A stretch of 64,000 bases of DNA from Lysinibacillus xylanilyticus (GTDB lineage: Bacteria; Bacillota; Bacilli; Bacillales_A; Planococcaceae), in the NCBI RefSeq assembly GCF_001708185.1, contig NZ_MDDN01000008.1:62001-126000 (forward strand), read 5' to 3'. Below the pieces are notes generated by a model. It ran no database searches and had not been told where the DNA came from. It worked only from the letters and a program-made list of their open reading frames with translations. The position numbers and the translations under genes are program-made. This document shows, in pieces, positions 25,699 to 34,100 of this stretch (positions are counted from its first letter, which is position 1; each line of letters starts with the position of its first letter).

Positions 25699-27454
25699 TT
25701 TCCAACTCCTCCTTCGATAGCTGCGAATAAGCAATTTCCTGATAAGTGTTACAAGTTTTCAATAATTCACTATGTTTTCCCATACCAACAATTTTACCTT
25801 CATCAAGAACAATAATTTTATCAGCATCTTTAATTGTTCCAATTCGCTGTGCCACAATTAAAGAGGTTGCACCTTTTGTCTCTTTTTTCAATGTAGAACG
25901 AAGTTGACGGTCCGTTTTATAATCTAAGGCAGAGAACGAATCATCAAAAATAAAGATTTCAGGATTTCTATTAACTGCCCTTGCAATCGAAATACGCTGT
26001 TTCTGTCCTCCCGAAAGATTTGTACCACCTTGGGCGATCGCCGCTTCATATTCGCCTTCCATTGTCTCCACAAATTCCTTACCTTGGGCAATTTCCACTG
26101 CTTTTTTGATTCCTTCATCTGTTGAAGGGATCTGGCCGTTTTCACCGTAGGCAACATTAGATTTTACCGTACCTGAAAATAATACAGCTTTTTGAGAAAC
26201 GTAGCCCAGCTTATTATAAAGAGCTTCTTGTGCATATTCTTTTACATTAATACCGTCGACTAATACCTCTCCCTCCGTAGCATCGTAAAATCTTGGGATT
26301 AAATTAATTAACGTACTCTTACCACTACCCGTAGAACCGATAAAAGCAACAGTTTCGCCTTTATGTGCTGTAAAACTAATATCCTTTAAAACATAGTCTT
26401 CTGCATCAGGATATTTAAAACTAACATTACGTAGTTCGATTTCACCTTCGATTCCTTTAGGCGACGATTTTATGTCTCCATCAATAATTGTCTGAGGTGT
26501 ATTTAGTACTTCATTAATACGTGCTGCAGATACTGCTGCTCTCGGTAGCAAAATGAATGTCATTGATAATAGCATAAATGCCATAACTACCTGCATTGCA
26601 TAAGATGAAAATACGACCATATCACTAAACTTACCGATTCTATCCATACCCGCTGCATTATTAATTACATGCGCTCCAATCCAATAGATTGCAAGAGTTA
26701 AACCTGACATAATCAGACCCATCCCCGGCTGCATAAGGGCCATAAGGCGGTTCACAAAAAGGTTTGTATCTGTTAAGTTTTTATTTACTTGTTCAAATTT
26801 TTCTTCCTGATACCCTTGTGCGTTATAAGCATGAACAACACGAATACCAGTTAAACCTTCTCTTGTTACTCGGTTAAGATTATCTGTCAGTTTTTGAACG
26901 ACTTTAAATTTCGGTAGCACAAAGATGATTAGGTTACCTATCAAAATAAGTAAAACAATGACAGCTACTCCTGTTGCCGCTGACCACTCCCAACTTTTCC
27001 CCATAATCTTCAAAATAGCCCACGTTGCAAGGATAGGAGCCTTGATCATAACTTGAAGACCCATTGCAACAGTTTGCTGTATTTGCGTAATATCATTTGT
27101 AGAACGAGTAATAAGACTTGCGATTGAAAAACCATTAATCTCCTCCATAGAGAAAGATAAAGTTTTGTCAAATACTCCTTTTCGCAATTCCTTTGAAAGA
27201 GACGTTGCTACCTTTGCCGCAAAATAACCAACAATGACAGCCAATATCATACTGCCAAGGGCACATAAAAGCATCTTCCCTCCAGCTGACCATATCTCGC
27301 TCGTTTTACTGCCCTCTGTTTGGACAAGTGTCGTAATTTTAGACATATAATCCGGCAACTTCAAATCTAGCCAAACTTGCCCTACAATGAACACAATGCT
27401 GGCAACGATTAGCGTCCATTCTTTTGGTTTTAAGTATTTAAATATTTTCAACAT
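25691..27454 (-). CDS. Heterodimeric ABC exporter subunit with degenerate ATPase site
   Basis: This 587-residue half-exporter has six spans followed by an ATPase domain. Walker A is GSTGSGKSTLINL and the signature LSGGQKQRISIARA is perfect. The Walker B glutamate is replaced by Asp (IFIFDDSFSALD) and the switch His by Gln (IVAQRIGTI). With the partner's LSVGQ, one composite site is thus degenerate and the other intact, the usual asymmetry of heterodimeric exporters. AGGAGG precedes ATG 27454. A MarR gene and a palindrome lie just upstream. Confidence 0.92.
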   Translation of the reverse strand: MLKIFKYLKPKEWTLIVASIVFIVGQVWLDLKLPDYMSKITTLVQTEGSKTSEIWSAGGKMLLCALGSMILAVIVGYFAAKVATSLSKELRKGVFDKTLSFSMEEINGFSIASLITRSTNDITQIQQTVAMGLQVMIKAPILATWAILKIMGKSWEWSAATGVAVIVLLILIGNLIIFVLPKFKVVQKLTDNLNRVTREGLTGIRVVHAYNAQGYQEEKFEQVNKNLTDTNLFVNRLMALMQPGMGLIMSGLTLAIYWIGAHVINNAAGMDRIGKFSDMVVFSSYAMQVVMAFMLLSMTFILLPRAAVSAARINEVLNTPQTIIDGDIKSSPKGIEGEIELRNVSFKYPDAEDYVLKDISFTAHKGETVAFIGSTGSGKSTLINLIPRFYDATEGEVLVDGINVKEYAQEALYNKLGYVSQKAVLFSGTVKSNVAYGENGQIPSTDEGIKKAVEIAQGKEFVETMEGEYEAAIAQGGTNLSGGQKQRISIARAVNRNPEIFIFDDSFSALDYKTDRQLRSTLKKETKGATSLIVAQRIGTIKDADKIIVLDEGKIVGMGKHSELLKTCNTYQEIAYSQLSKEELEND

Positions 27455-27473
27455 GTTTGCAGTCCTCCTTATT

Positions 27474-27491
27474 TAGTTAGCGTGCTAACTA
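27474..27491. promoter_or_regulatory. Palindromic operator, probable MarR site
   Basis: TAGTTAGC-GT-GCTAACTA is an 8+2+8 inverted repeat in the 70-bp gap between the MarR-type gene and the exporter genes, just before the exporter ribosome binding site. Length and symmetry fit a MarR dimer site. Confidence 0.65.
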
Positions 27492-27524
27492 TATAGTAAT
27501 AAAAACATCAAAATAGCATCTTCT

Positions 27525-27968
27525 TCAAGATTCAATATTCTCTTTCATAGCATCCATCACTTCAAAAAAAACTTCAAGTTTCTCTTCAGGGATACCTGTT
27601 AGTAATTTTCGTTCAAGTATTGCTCTACGAGTTTCGATGCCGTCATGTATTCTCAGCGCTTCTTCTGTTAAGACAATTTTTTTTAGTCTTGTATCGTAAG
27701 GAACTGATTGCCTTGTAATCAAACCATTACTTTCCATGGATTTTAGTACTCTAGACGCTGTTGATTTACGAATAGAAAATGCTCTTTCAAAATCCTTTTG
27801 AAACACATCTTTATCTTGGTTTTTGTAAAGATAACTAATTGTCCAACCGTGCATGGCAGTAAGGTTATCTTTTTCCGGTAATGTAGTACATGTGGTTTGA
27901 TCCAATTGTCTTCTCATTAAAAGAGACAATGTACGCAACTCTAATCCAACCGATCTCCTTTTACTCAA
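27525..27968 (-). CDS. MarR-family transcriptional regulator
   Basis: This winged-helix regulator contains DFERAFSIRKSTASRVLKSM and SNGLITRQSVPYDTRLKKIV, the MarR recognition helix and wing. The frame runs up to 28163, but TTG 27968, seven bases after TTTGGAGGT, gives a 147-residue protein beginning MSKRRSVGLELRTLSLLMRR, the standard length. It lies upstream of the exporter pair in the same direction with a palindrome between them, so it probably represses the exporter and is relieved by its substrates. Confidence 0.88.
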   Translation of the reverse strand: MSKRRSVGLELRTLSLLMRRQLDQTTCTTLPEKDNLTAMHGWTISYLYKNQDKDVFQKDFERAFSIRKSTASRVLKSMESNGLITRQSVPYDTRLKKIVLTEEALRIHDGIETRRAILERKLLTGIPEEKLEVFFEVMDAMKENIES

Positions 27969-28444
27969 TTTTTCTACCTCCAAAATGTTAACGTCTAAAC
28001 AATAGTATTTAAAAATAGCATCCTCCACAAATGGCGTATTTAACTCAAGACATAACAAATATTTCGTAAAGATGTTTATGTCCTTAGGTGAAAATAGGTC
28101 ACTTACAGACGTATTAATTTTGCCATATTGTTTGCAAAAAATGCAACAATAAAACCAAACCACTTACTGGTTATAAAAATAAGTGGTTTTGCTTTGAAAT
28201 AAAGTATGCTTATAAATGTCAAAATAATAAAGTACATAGTGTTAGTCTAAGCCTGAGTACGTGAATAAAGGACAGCTTGGCATAGAATTATTCGCTCGCC
28301 AGACCCCCGCTATATTTATAACGGATTACCGAAAATACTAGAAACAAATATAAGTCTTATAGCAGTTGGCGTGTTGTGTCCTAGTCTCAATTCTTTAGGG
28401 AGTTATGAGTCTTCGTTGGGGGATTATGGTGCTAGGAAGCGCCA

Positions 28445-28603
28445 ATGGACAATGGTATGACGAACCGACACCCGCAGAAGAATAGAAATCAGACTAGTTT
28501 TATCCGTACTATTGATAGAATAGCTGAAGATGAAATGAAAGCAATAAATGGAGTTAAGCTTCTAGCTAAGTATGAGATTATTATAAAAAAGTTTGATCAA
28601 TGA
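28445..28603 (+). CDS. Possible small helical protein
   Basis: The 52-codon frame from ATG 28445 (AGGAAG six bases upstream) begins MDNGMTNRHPQKNRNQTSFI, followed by RTIDRIAEDEMKAINGVKLL and AKYEIIIKKFDQ. The composition (charged amphipathic helix) looks coding. I do not recognise it. It may be a small gene or a C-terminal remnant. The rest of 28164-28444 shows nothing. Confidence 0.35.
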   Translation: MDNGMTNRHPQKNRNQTSFIRTIDRIAEDEMKAINGVKLLAKYEIIIKKFDQ

Positions 28604-28629
28604 GATGAGCCTTAAGGCACCCCGTCAAT

Positions 28630-29205
28630 TTAACAAGTAATTTGAAACCATCCTGTTTCTGATGGGAAATCTTTTCTGGATAAATTATGACCTGAAATTA
28701 ATTGACGATACGAAGTCATGGTACCATCGTGGGAAACAATATATATCTTTTCTTTTTGTAACAGCTTGCACTTGATAATAAATTCTTCTGCAATTTTTAT
28801 GAATTTATTTTCAGGCATTACATTTATTCCATCTGACCATAAATCTAGGGGGACATTAATATCAATTTCGAAAGTTGGAAAATCTTTTTGGATTATTTCT
28901 AAATCAAGTATTTTATCACAAGGCAATGTGCTTTTATCATGTAATAAAGGAAACAGCCGTGGTGAAACGAAAGGACTTACAATCTTACGACAATCTATAT
29001 TTTCACTCCAAATAAATGCTGTTCGCAGAGTTCTTCTAGTAGGACTTATGATTATAATATCATCATTAGTTAAAGGGAATTGATTTCTTAACAGTTTTGC
29101 TTGCTTCTCCCCTTTAGGTGTTAATGATGGGTCTTTAATCTGTAAGCTTTTTGGCATATCTAATGTATGTTCACCTTGACCGTGACGAATAAATACTAGA
29201 TCCAT
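28630..29205 (-). CDS. Histidine phosphatase family protein
   Basis: This 191-residue protein of the phosphoglycerate-mutase-like superfamily has the N-terminal catalytic motif FIRHGQGEHT (His8), the arginine-containing ISPTRRTLRTA and the C-terminal SHDGTMTSYRQ. These enzymes remove phosphate via a phosphohistidine. Substrate specificity cannot be read. It is a single gene, transcribed away from the next genes, with GGAGTGGTGATT before ATG 29205. Confidence 0.82.
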   Translation of the reverse strand: MDLVFIRHGQGEHTLDMPKSLQIKDPSLTPKGEKQAKLLRNQFPLTNDDIIIISPTRRTLRTAFIWSENIDCRKIVSPFVSPRLFPLLHDKSTLPCDKILDLEIIQKDFPTFEIDINVPLDLWSDGINVMPENKFIKIAEEFIIKCKLLQKEKIYIVSHDGTMTSYRQLISGHNLSRKDFPSETGWFQITC

Positions 29206-29503
29206 CTAATCACCACTCCTCATATTTGAATATCTTTCTTCAAATAACCTACGTACATTAATGGAATAAAAAACCTCAGCTATATTATCTTGAGCAAATG
29301 CATTGCGACCTTTTTTAAAACGTCGCAACTTTGTTTAAAATCTACACAAGACTTTAGCCTTCTCTCCTGCAACCCTAGTTTCTTTAAATGAAATGCTCTT
29401 TTTTATGTTACTGACAATATCCAAAGAATATCATGTACTTAAAGAGTCATTTCCAATAAAATGGTATATACAAAGCCAAATGATTGTGAAAAGAGGAATT
29501 TTC

Positions 29504-29725
29504 ATGGAAGATGTAAAAAACTGCAAGTCCTTACTAATAACAATTGGTTGGATTAATGCTTTGTTTGCATTTGTCTTTTTTCAATTGTTTTGTGGTATCA
29601 TTGCCGTTTGCATGGGTATCGTTTTAAAAAGTGATTATCATGCCGAAAAACATGGGCTTATCTTAATTATTGTAGGGATCATAGGTGGGATCGCCGGATG
29701 GATACTCAATTATTTATACTTTTAG
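29504..29725 (+). CDS. Small two-span membrane protein
   Basis: From ATG 29504, after AAGAGGAA, a 73-residue protein begins MEDVKNCKSLLITIGWINAL with spans at about 10-33 and 48-70 and a basic linker (KSDYHAEKHG). The frame is open back to 29393, but there is no ribosome binding site there. It resembles DUF4190-like small membrane proteins in having two spans separated by a short linker; the family is not certain. Confidence 0.6.
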   Translation: MEDVKNCKSLLITIGWINALFAFVFFQLFCGIIAVCMGIVLKSDYHAEKHGLILIIVGIIGGIAGWILNYLYF

Positions 29726-29801
29726 GCTACAAAAGAGTATTAAGCAAAAAAAGTATGTTAAGACATGATCTGAAGGTTGCTTTACTAGAAGGGAGACGAA
29801 C

Positions 29802-30053
29802 ATGTTAATTCATAATACAGTAACAGATTTTACCGAAAACTATTTGCCTACCATTGATTATTTAAAGGGATATTATGAAAAACATGCGAGCCATTTTGAA
29901 GAATACTTTCGGTATCATTGCCATAATGTAGATAAAAAAATGAAAACTGCTATCCCAAAAGTACCAATTTGTGCAGCTTGTAGTGGAGGAGTTTTTGAAT
30001 TAGGTGGGGTTAATATAGGTCACTTTATGAAAAATAACCGCTTAATTCATTAA
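29802..30053 (+). CDS. Short protein, probably a truncated or internally deleted gene
   Basis: Ribosome binding site AGAAGGGAG precedes ATG 29802. The first ~50 residues (TVTDFTENYLPTIDYLKGYY, HFEEYFRYHCHNVDKKMKTA) resemble the N-terminus of a much longer zinc-protease-like family of Bacillus that I recall only by pattern. The last 30 (ICAACSGGVFELGGVNIG) look like a different, Cys-containing segment. The join around codon 52 may be an internal deletion, so this may be a non-functional fusion of both ends. A strong terminator follows. Confidence 0.45.
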   Translation: MLIHNTVTDFTENYLPTIDYLKGYYEKHASHFEEYFRYHCHNVDKKMKTAIPKVPICAACSGGVFELGGVNIGHFMKNNRLIH

Positions 30054-30081
30054 TTGTGTAAATTGTATCATGTATTTTGAT

Positions 30082-30121
30082 AAAAACAAGAAGCCTTCGA
30101 ATTAAAAGGCTTCTTGTTTTA
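30082..30121. terminator. Bidirectional terminator
   Basis: AAAACAAGAAGCCTT and AAGGCTTCTTGTTTT form a long perfect stem with an 8-base loop. It is shared by the converging genes at 29802-30053 and 30151-30252. Confidence 0.9.
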
Positions 30122-30150
30122 TTCTTACTTTTTAAGGGTCAGAAATACTA

Positions 30151-30252
30151 TTAAAAATAATTTAAGAGACTAGGAACCAAATAAATTAAAATAATACCTA
30201 TAGCAAACACAGATATCACTTTTATCAGGTCTTTTTTTATTTCTTTTTTCAA
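30151..30252 (-). CDS. Small single-span membrane peptide
   Basis: On the minus strand TAGGAGG lies seven bases before TTG 30252, opening a 33-codon frame that starts MKKEIKKDLIKVISVFAIGI and ends in PSLLNYF. It has a basic N-terminus, one span of ~20 hydrophobic residues and a short tail: a classic small membrane peptide with positive-inside topology. It is followed by the terminator at 30082-30121. The strong ribosome binding site makes it a credible gene; function unknown. Confidence 0.55.
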   Translation of the reverse strand: MKKEIKKDLIKVISVFAIGIILIYLVPSLLNYF

Positions 30253-30357
30253 GATAATGCCTCCTATAACCATAAAAATTAAAGTTAACTTAAAAAGTAC
30301 ATTACAAAGTAGTCTCCATTATTTTTTTATGTTTAAAGGGGATTTAGCTAAGCTTGT

Positions 30358-30981
30358 TCAGTACGCAATCCCAACACGCGATTTCAAATATTCCTTGCAC
30401 TGAATTTGTTGATAGGTAAATTCTGCTGTATCCGCTACCGATATTTCTACCCCACCTTTAGGTAATAAGCTTCGTTCGATACGATAGGTACCGGTATATT
30501 CACCATCAGGTAAGTATGTAGGACAGACGATTGTCCAATCAGTGTCAGATTTCTTCAATAATTCATAGACATTATGATGTTCCTGTGCTGCAAAGGTTGT
30601 TTTTCTTTTTGATTCGCTCGATTGGTAACGTAGGATACTTGGCATCAGACGACTTTGTAGAATACCAGCCGTTCCAACAGTTATAATTCTTTTCACATTC
30701 ATTTTATTCATTGCGTCCAAAATCAGAGTCATGCTTTGAGTTAATGTATTTGTACCATCTGTGTTTAATGCACTAATCACAACATCTACATTCTTCATGG
30801 CATTTTCTATATCTTGTTTTTCCAACACATTACCTTGTATAATATGCAAATTTTCATTATCTACTTTTACCTTATTTGGGTTGCGCACTACAGCTGTTAT
30901 GATATGTTTATCCCGTAACGCAAGGGAAACTATGTGGCTACCAACGCGCCCGGTAGCACCTAAAACTAAAATCCTCAGCAT
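30358..30981 (-). CDS. NAD(P)-binding atypical SDR oxidoreductase
   Basis: This 207-residue Rossmann protein starts MLRILVLGATGRVGSHIVSL, with the NmrA/YwnB-like GATGxxG motif, followed by VVRNPNKV, the cofactor-specific VVISALNTDG and the VKRIITVGTAGIL strand. ATG 30981 follows GAGGTG and is preferred to GTG 30987, which lies within the ribosome binding site. Relatives are flavin/quinone reductases or redox sensors; the substrate is unknown. Monocistronic. Confidence 0.82.
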   Translation of the reverse strand: MLRILVLGATGRVGSHIVSLALRDKHIITAVVRNPNKVKVDNENLHIIQGNVLEKQDIENAMKNVDVVISALNTDGTNTLTQSMTLILDAMNKMNVKRIITVGTAGILQSRLMPSILRYQSSESKRKTTFAAQEHHNVYELLKKSDTDWTIVCPTYLPDGEYTGTYRIERSLLPKGGVEISVADTAEFTYQQIQCKEYLKSRVGIAY

Positions 30982-31061
30982 GATCACCTCTTTTTTTGAT
31001 TATAGCACACAATTTTCTGTACCCATTTAGATGTCTTTACCGATACTGCGCTAACCATTTG

Positions 31062-31451
31062 TTAATGTACATCAATAAGTTTGACATCAACTATAAACAT
31101 CTGAAGATTATTATTTTTCGCTATCGTGTTGACGATATATTGAATTTCACTTTCTGTACTTTTATCAAATTCATCTAAATTATGTAATTCTATTGTTACT
31201 ACTTGGTTGTTTGGAGATTCAATTAAATACCCTATCGTACTATCTGGAGAATAACCTGCCGCTCGTAATGCTACGATAATTTTTTGCGTAAACTTCGTTT
31301 GTTGTAATTTCCCACCAATTTCTTCAGCGTAAACTAGGTCGGGATTTTTTTGCATGGTATATTCAAATGAAGGTTGATTATATTTTATTAATGCTGCAGT
31401 CATTAATATCAAGGAAAATAAAATAAAAATACCTTTTATTAACTTTCCCAT
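31062..31451 (-). CDS. Membrane-anchored small extracytoplasmic protein
   Basis: The 129 residues start with a signal anchor (LIKGIFILFSLILMTAALI), followed by a ~105-residue extracellular domain with alternating beta/alpha character (KIIVALRAAGYSPDSTIGYL, QVVTIELHNL). AGAGAATG lies before ATG 31451. I do not recognise a defined family. The fold hint resembles small DUF4030-like domains, unproven. Confidence 0.6.
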   Translation of the reverse strand: MGKLIKGIFILFSLILMTAALIKYNQPSFEYTMQKNPDLVYAEEIGGKLQQTKFTQKIIVALRAAGYSPDSTIGYLIESPNNQVVTIELHNLDEFDKSTESEIQYIVNTIAKNNNLQMFIVDVKLIDVH

Positions 31452-31714
31452 TCATTCTCTCCATTTCATATTTTTTCAAAATAAATAATCTTATTTTTCC
31501 GCTCCATACTCTATATTTTATACATTGTTACAACATGCAAGTTGTTTTTATTCTTGTATATTCTTGATGACCATTATTTCTTCAGAAACATTTTTTCAGG
31601 TGAAAGTCTATCTATCCATCTCTAAAAATTATCTTTTTCTAACATTTATATATATCGAGCTATTCATATTTCTAGAAAAAAATTATTTTTATTCTAACTC
31701 AGGGGCATATTACC

Positions 31715-31745
31715 AATCTCCTTACATTTTTCAAACATAGATTAT
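31715..31745 (+). promoter_or_regulatory. Candidate sigma-K promoter
   Basis: CATAGATTA at 31736-31744 matches the sigma-K -10 pattern CATAnnnTA. It lies ~60 bp before the ATG of a Cys/His-rich coat-like gene. The -35 side (CTTAC around 31721) is a weak AC-type match. The remainder of 31452-31802 shows no gene; an A/T-rich 71-codon plus frame there lacks a start signal. Confidence 0.45.
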
Positions 31746-31802
31746 AAGTGTAAAGGTTAGCGCTACCAATACAACAAAACTAATCTAAAAGGAGACTAAA
31801 AT

Positions 31803-32270
31803 ATGCAAGATAATAGATATGGAAAACACATGAACTGGGATCATAAGAAATGCCATTGTGGTAGTTGGCACGACAAATGGAAGCAAGAACATGAGAAGCT
31901 CGAGTGCAAGTGCGATTGTAAACGTATGCATGACAAATGCAAGTGGGAACATGAACATGAAAAATTCAAGTGCGAATGCAAATGCGAACGTGAACATGAA
32001 ATGAAACACGAGAAATGTCATTGTCATGAAGAAAAGTCTGAACACCATCACTGTAAAGGTTGCGCATGTGATTTCTTAAGACATTTAGATCCAGGTACAC
32101 ATGTAGATATTTTCTTAGCTGGCGGTGGTAGATTCTTAGGTCTAATTTTCTTATCCTTTAATCCAAAAAATTGTTGTGCATACTTCCTAGAAGATCTAGG
32201 AAAAGGTCACACTACTATTACTATTGATTGCCAAAAAGTTGATGCAATCAGAAAAGCTGCAGCATACTAA
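31803..32270 (+). CDS. Cys/His-rich spore coat or exosporium-like protein
   Basis: The 155 residues have two parts. The first ~85 residues are a very unusual Cys/His/Lys/Glu-rich repeat of CxC and HxC pairs (KCHCGSWHDKWKQEHEK, KCECKCEREHEMKHEKCHCH). The last ~70 form a compact domain (CACDFLRHLDPGTHVDIFLA, FNPKNCCAYFLEDLGKG) resembling spore coat/exosporium proteins of Bacillus. AAAGGAG precedes ATG 31803 and a sigma-K-like promoter lies upstream, so mother-cell expression is likely. The Cys/His part may bind metal or crosslink. Confidence 0.75.
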   Translation: MQDNRYGKHMNWDHKKCHCGSWHDKWKQEHEKLECKCDCKRMHDKCKWEHEHEKFKCECKCEREHEMKHEKCHCHEEKSEHHHCKGCACDFLRHLDPGTHVDIFLAGGGRFLGLIFLSFNPKNCCAYFLEDLGKGHTTITIDCQKVDAIRKAAAY

Positions 32271-32353
32271 CGCAAATGCATATTGCTTGTTCAATACAAT
32301 AAGCGTTAAGGCCAAAGCAATGACTATTTTTTTTTGACAACAAATCTACTTAT

Positions 32354-32393
32354 AATTTGCCAAGCTAACCGTTAAATAGCCTGGCAAATTTTT
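32354..32393. terminator. Bidirectional terminator
   Basis: TTTGCCAaGCT and AGCcTGGCAAA pair around a 12-base loop and are followed by T-rich sequence on the plus strand and A/T on the other. It serves the converging genes 31803-32270 and 32400-32702. Confidence 0.8.
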
Positions 32394-32399
32394 GTAAGT

Positions 32400-32702
32400 T
32401 TATTCATTTACGATTACTTTCACAACTGGTTCTAATTTTCCTATAAAAGTATCTCCAAGGTAATCTACATCTACTACTACAGCTCGTGGCTCGAAACGTT
32501 GAATGCTTTCAATAAGGCGTGCAGTATTACGTCTTTTTGCAAGCTGAAAAGGTGGAAGAGTATCTAGTCTAAAACCAAAATCTCCGTATAATGGGCAAGG
32601 TATTACGAAAGTAGATAATATAAAAGCTACATTTTGTAATATTTCATCAACGCCTGAAGCATTAAAATCAATATTGCTTGTGGCGGTCACTTGATGTGTC
32701 AT
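32400..32702 (-). CDS. Solitary gp25/GPW-like baseplate protein
   Basis: From ATG 32702, after AAAGG, 100 residues begin MTHQVTATSNIDFNASGVDE. The core GDFGFRLDTLP, QLAKRRNTARLIESIQRFEP and RAVVVDVDYLGDTFIGKLEP matches the phage T4 gp25 / P2 W baseplate-wedge pattern. The frame continues upstream to 32753 without a ribosome binding site. No other phage structural gene is nearby, so it is either a lone prophage remnant or a domesticated copy; it is intact. Confidence 0.65.
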   Translation of the reverse strand: MTHQVTATSNIDFNASGVDEILQNVAFILSTFVIPCPLYGDFGFRLDTLPPFQLAKRRNTARLIESIQRFEPRAVVVDVDYLGDTFIGKLEPVVKVIVNE

Positions 32703-32939
32703 CTGATCAACCTTTCTTCTACGATACATGCAATGATGTAAGTGAACTTCCATTCATAATAGGAGCTTTTCTTTGAAAAAAGAGCACTTAGTTATTTATG
32801 CTAAATGCCTAAAAGTTATGAACGAAAATACATTCACTATTGTATGTATAGGTTGCAATTTTTTCTAAACCATTGCATAGCGTCAGGTTCCACATCTATC
32901 CCGCTTCTTTGCTTGGCATTTCACACGTTAATCCACAAT

Positions 32940-33140
32940 TTATCTTGTTATCGCATAGTAGATTACATACAACCAACTAAAACAGCCGTGAATGATTGCC
33001 CATATTATTGAATGATTTACACTCCAAGAAATAGTAATGGCTAATACCGATCCAAAGCCAATACCGTTTTTCACTACTGTTTTACTTTCCATTCTTTTCA
33101 CCTTCTTTGTTCCATTATTTTCTGGTATGTGTCGACTCAT
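32940..33140 (-). CDS. Small membrane protein
   Basis: AGGAGG lies seven bases before ATG 33140. The 66-residue protein has a basic N-terminal third (ENNGTKKVKRMESKTVVKNG) and two hydrophobic segments (IGFGSVLAITISW and SIIWAIIHGCFSWLYVIYYA). I recall similar short proteins ending IIHGFFSWLYVIYYA in Bacillaceae, without known function. The flanks, 32754-32939 and 33141-33416, show nothing else. Confidence 0.65.
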   Translation of the reverse strand: MSRHIPENNGTKKVKRMESKTVVKNGIGFGSVLAITISWSVNHSIIWAIIHGCFSWLYVIYYAITR

Positions 33141-33416
33141 CTTCATTCCTCCTCTTCATGAGATCAATTAAATAAGAAAGATGCGCCCTCATTTCACTCT
33201 TCCGTAGCCTCCATCATATCAAGGACATAGTAGGAAGTGCCCTCAAGCCTTAACAGCATAAAAAAGCAAGATCTTATTAGAGTTCTTAGCTACTGTTATT
33301 GCTGTCACTTTTTTGGTGATTCGCTACATGTCTATTTATCAAGTTATTGTTGAGAATACCGTATTTATGACCTTTGAATTGACGCTGCTAGCTGTGAAGG
33401 AGAAATGATTTTACTG

Positions 33417-34100
33417 CTAATAAAAATCACAATGAACTCGCCACTCATTTAGCTCTGGATTATAAAAAAAATAGAAATTTCCATTATCGACGATATTAAA
33501 ATATGCCTTTTCGTCTGAGGCAATCTGGCATACAAATGGAAACTCCTCACCGAAATCATAACCACTTTGGCAAAAAGCTGGGTAGCCACCTATTTTATGA
33601 ATTGCGTATATTTCCTCTACGATATCATCGAAATATTCAATATTTCCCTCGTGCTCTAGACTCAAAATTTCATCCTCCATATCGGATGGAATCCCTCCCC
33701 CATCCCATGCTGGATAATCATTATCAATATGCTTTGGAATAAGTGGGAAAGCACGAATATGTTCATGCTTCCAATTTTGCTGGATTAACCCTTCTAGGGA
33801 TGTATATGCTCTTATTTCGAAAAAACGGCTAAGATCATCTTCTATAAGGTGATCAAATATTTCTTCTTTAATAAATATCGTTAGCAGTTTAAAATGTTGC
33901 AGTGATGCTGGTACAAATGGCAGTTCCTTTAAAAATAAAGTAGCAAGTGGCTGAAATCCTTCTGGCCACTGTTCCTGTCGTAATGACCATCCTACATAGC
34001 CAATCCAACTTTCTAGTAAGTTATGTGTAGGTCTAATCCCACCTGTTTCAAAGATCGTTGCCTGTCTCACCAACTGTGCCTTGATATCATCAATTTTCAT
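33417..34100 (-). CDS. DUF1963 (YwqG-like) protein
   Basis: The 227-residue soluble protein ends with a YwqG-like block: KIGGYPAFCQSGYDFGEEFP, FVCQIASDEKAYFNI and NFYFFYNPELNEWRVHCDFY. The N-terminal half contains helices with Trp and Arg. The family has no assigned function. Its start lies inside the end of the tag gene (11-bp overlap), so the two are coupled. Confidence 0.65.
   Translation of the reverse strand: MKIDDIKAQLVRQATIFETGGIRPTHNLLESWIGYVGWSLRQEQWPEGFQPLATLFLKELPFVPASLQHFKLLTIFIKEEIFDHLIEDDLSRFFEIRAYTSLEGLIQQNWKHEHIRAFPLIPKHIDNDYPAWDGGGIPSDMEDEILSLEHEGNIEYFDDIVEEIYAIHKIGGYPAFCQSGYDFGEEFPFVCQIASDEKAYFNIVDNGNFYFFYNPELNEWRVHCDFY

Noticed and set aside
31785..32051. 88-codon minus-strand Phe/Met-rich frame
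   Set aside because: It is the reverse reading of the Cys/His codons of the coat-like gene; composition is an artefact.
32805..33011. 68-codon plus-strand frame
   Set aside because: No ribosome binding site and it is antisense in part to the better-supported small membrane gene at 32940-33140.
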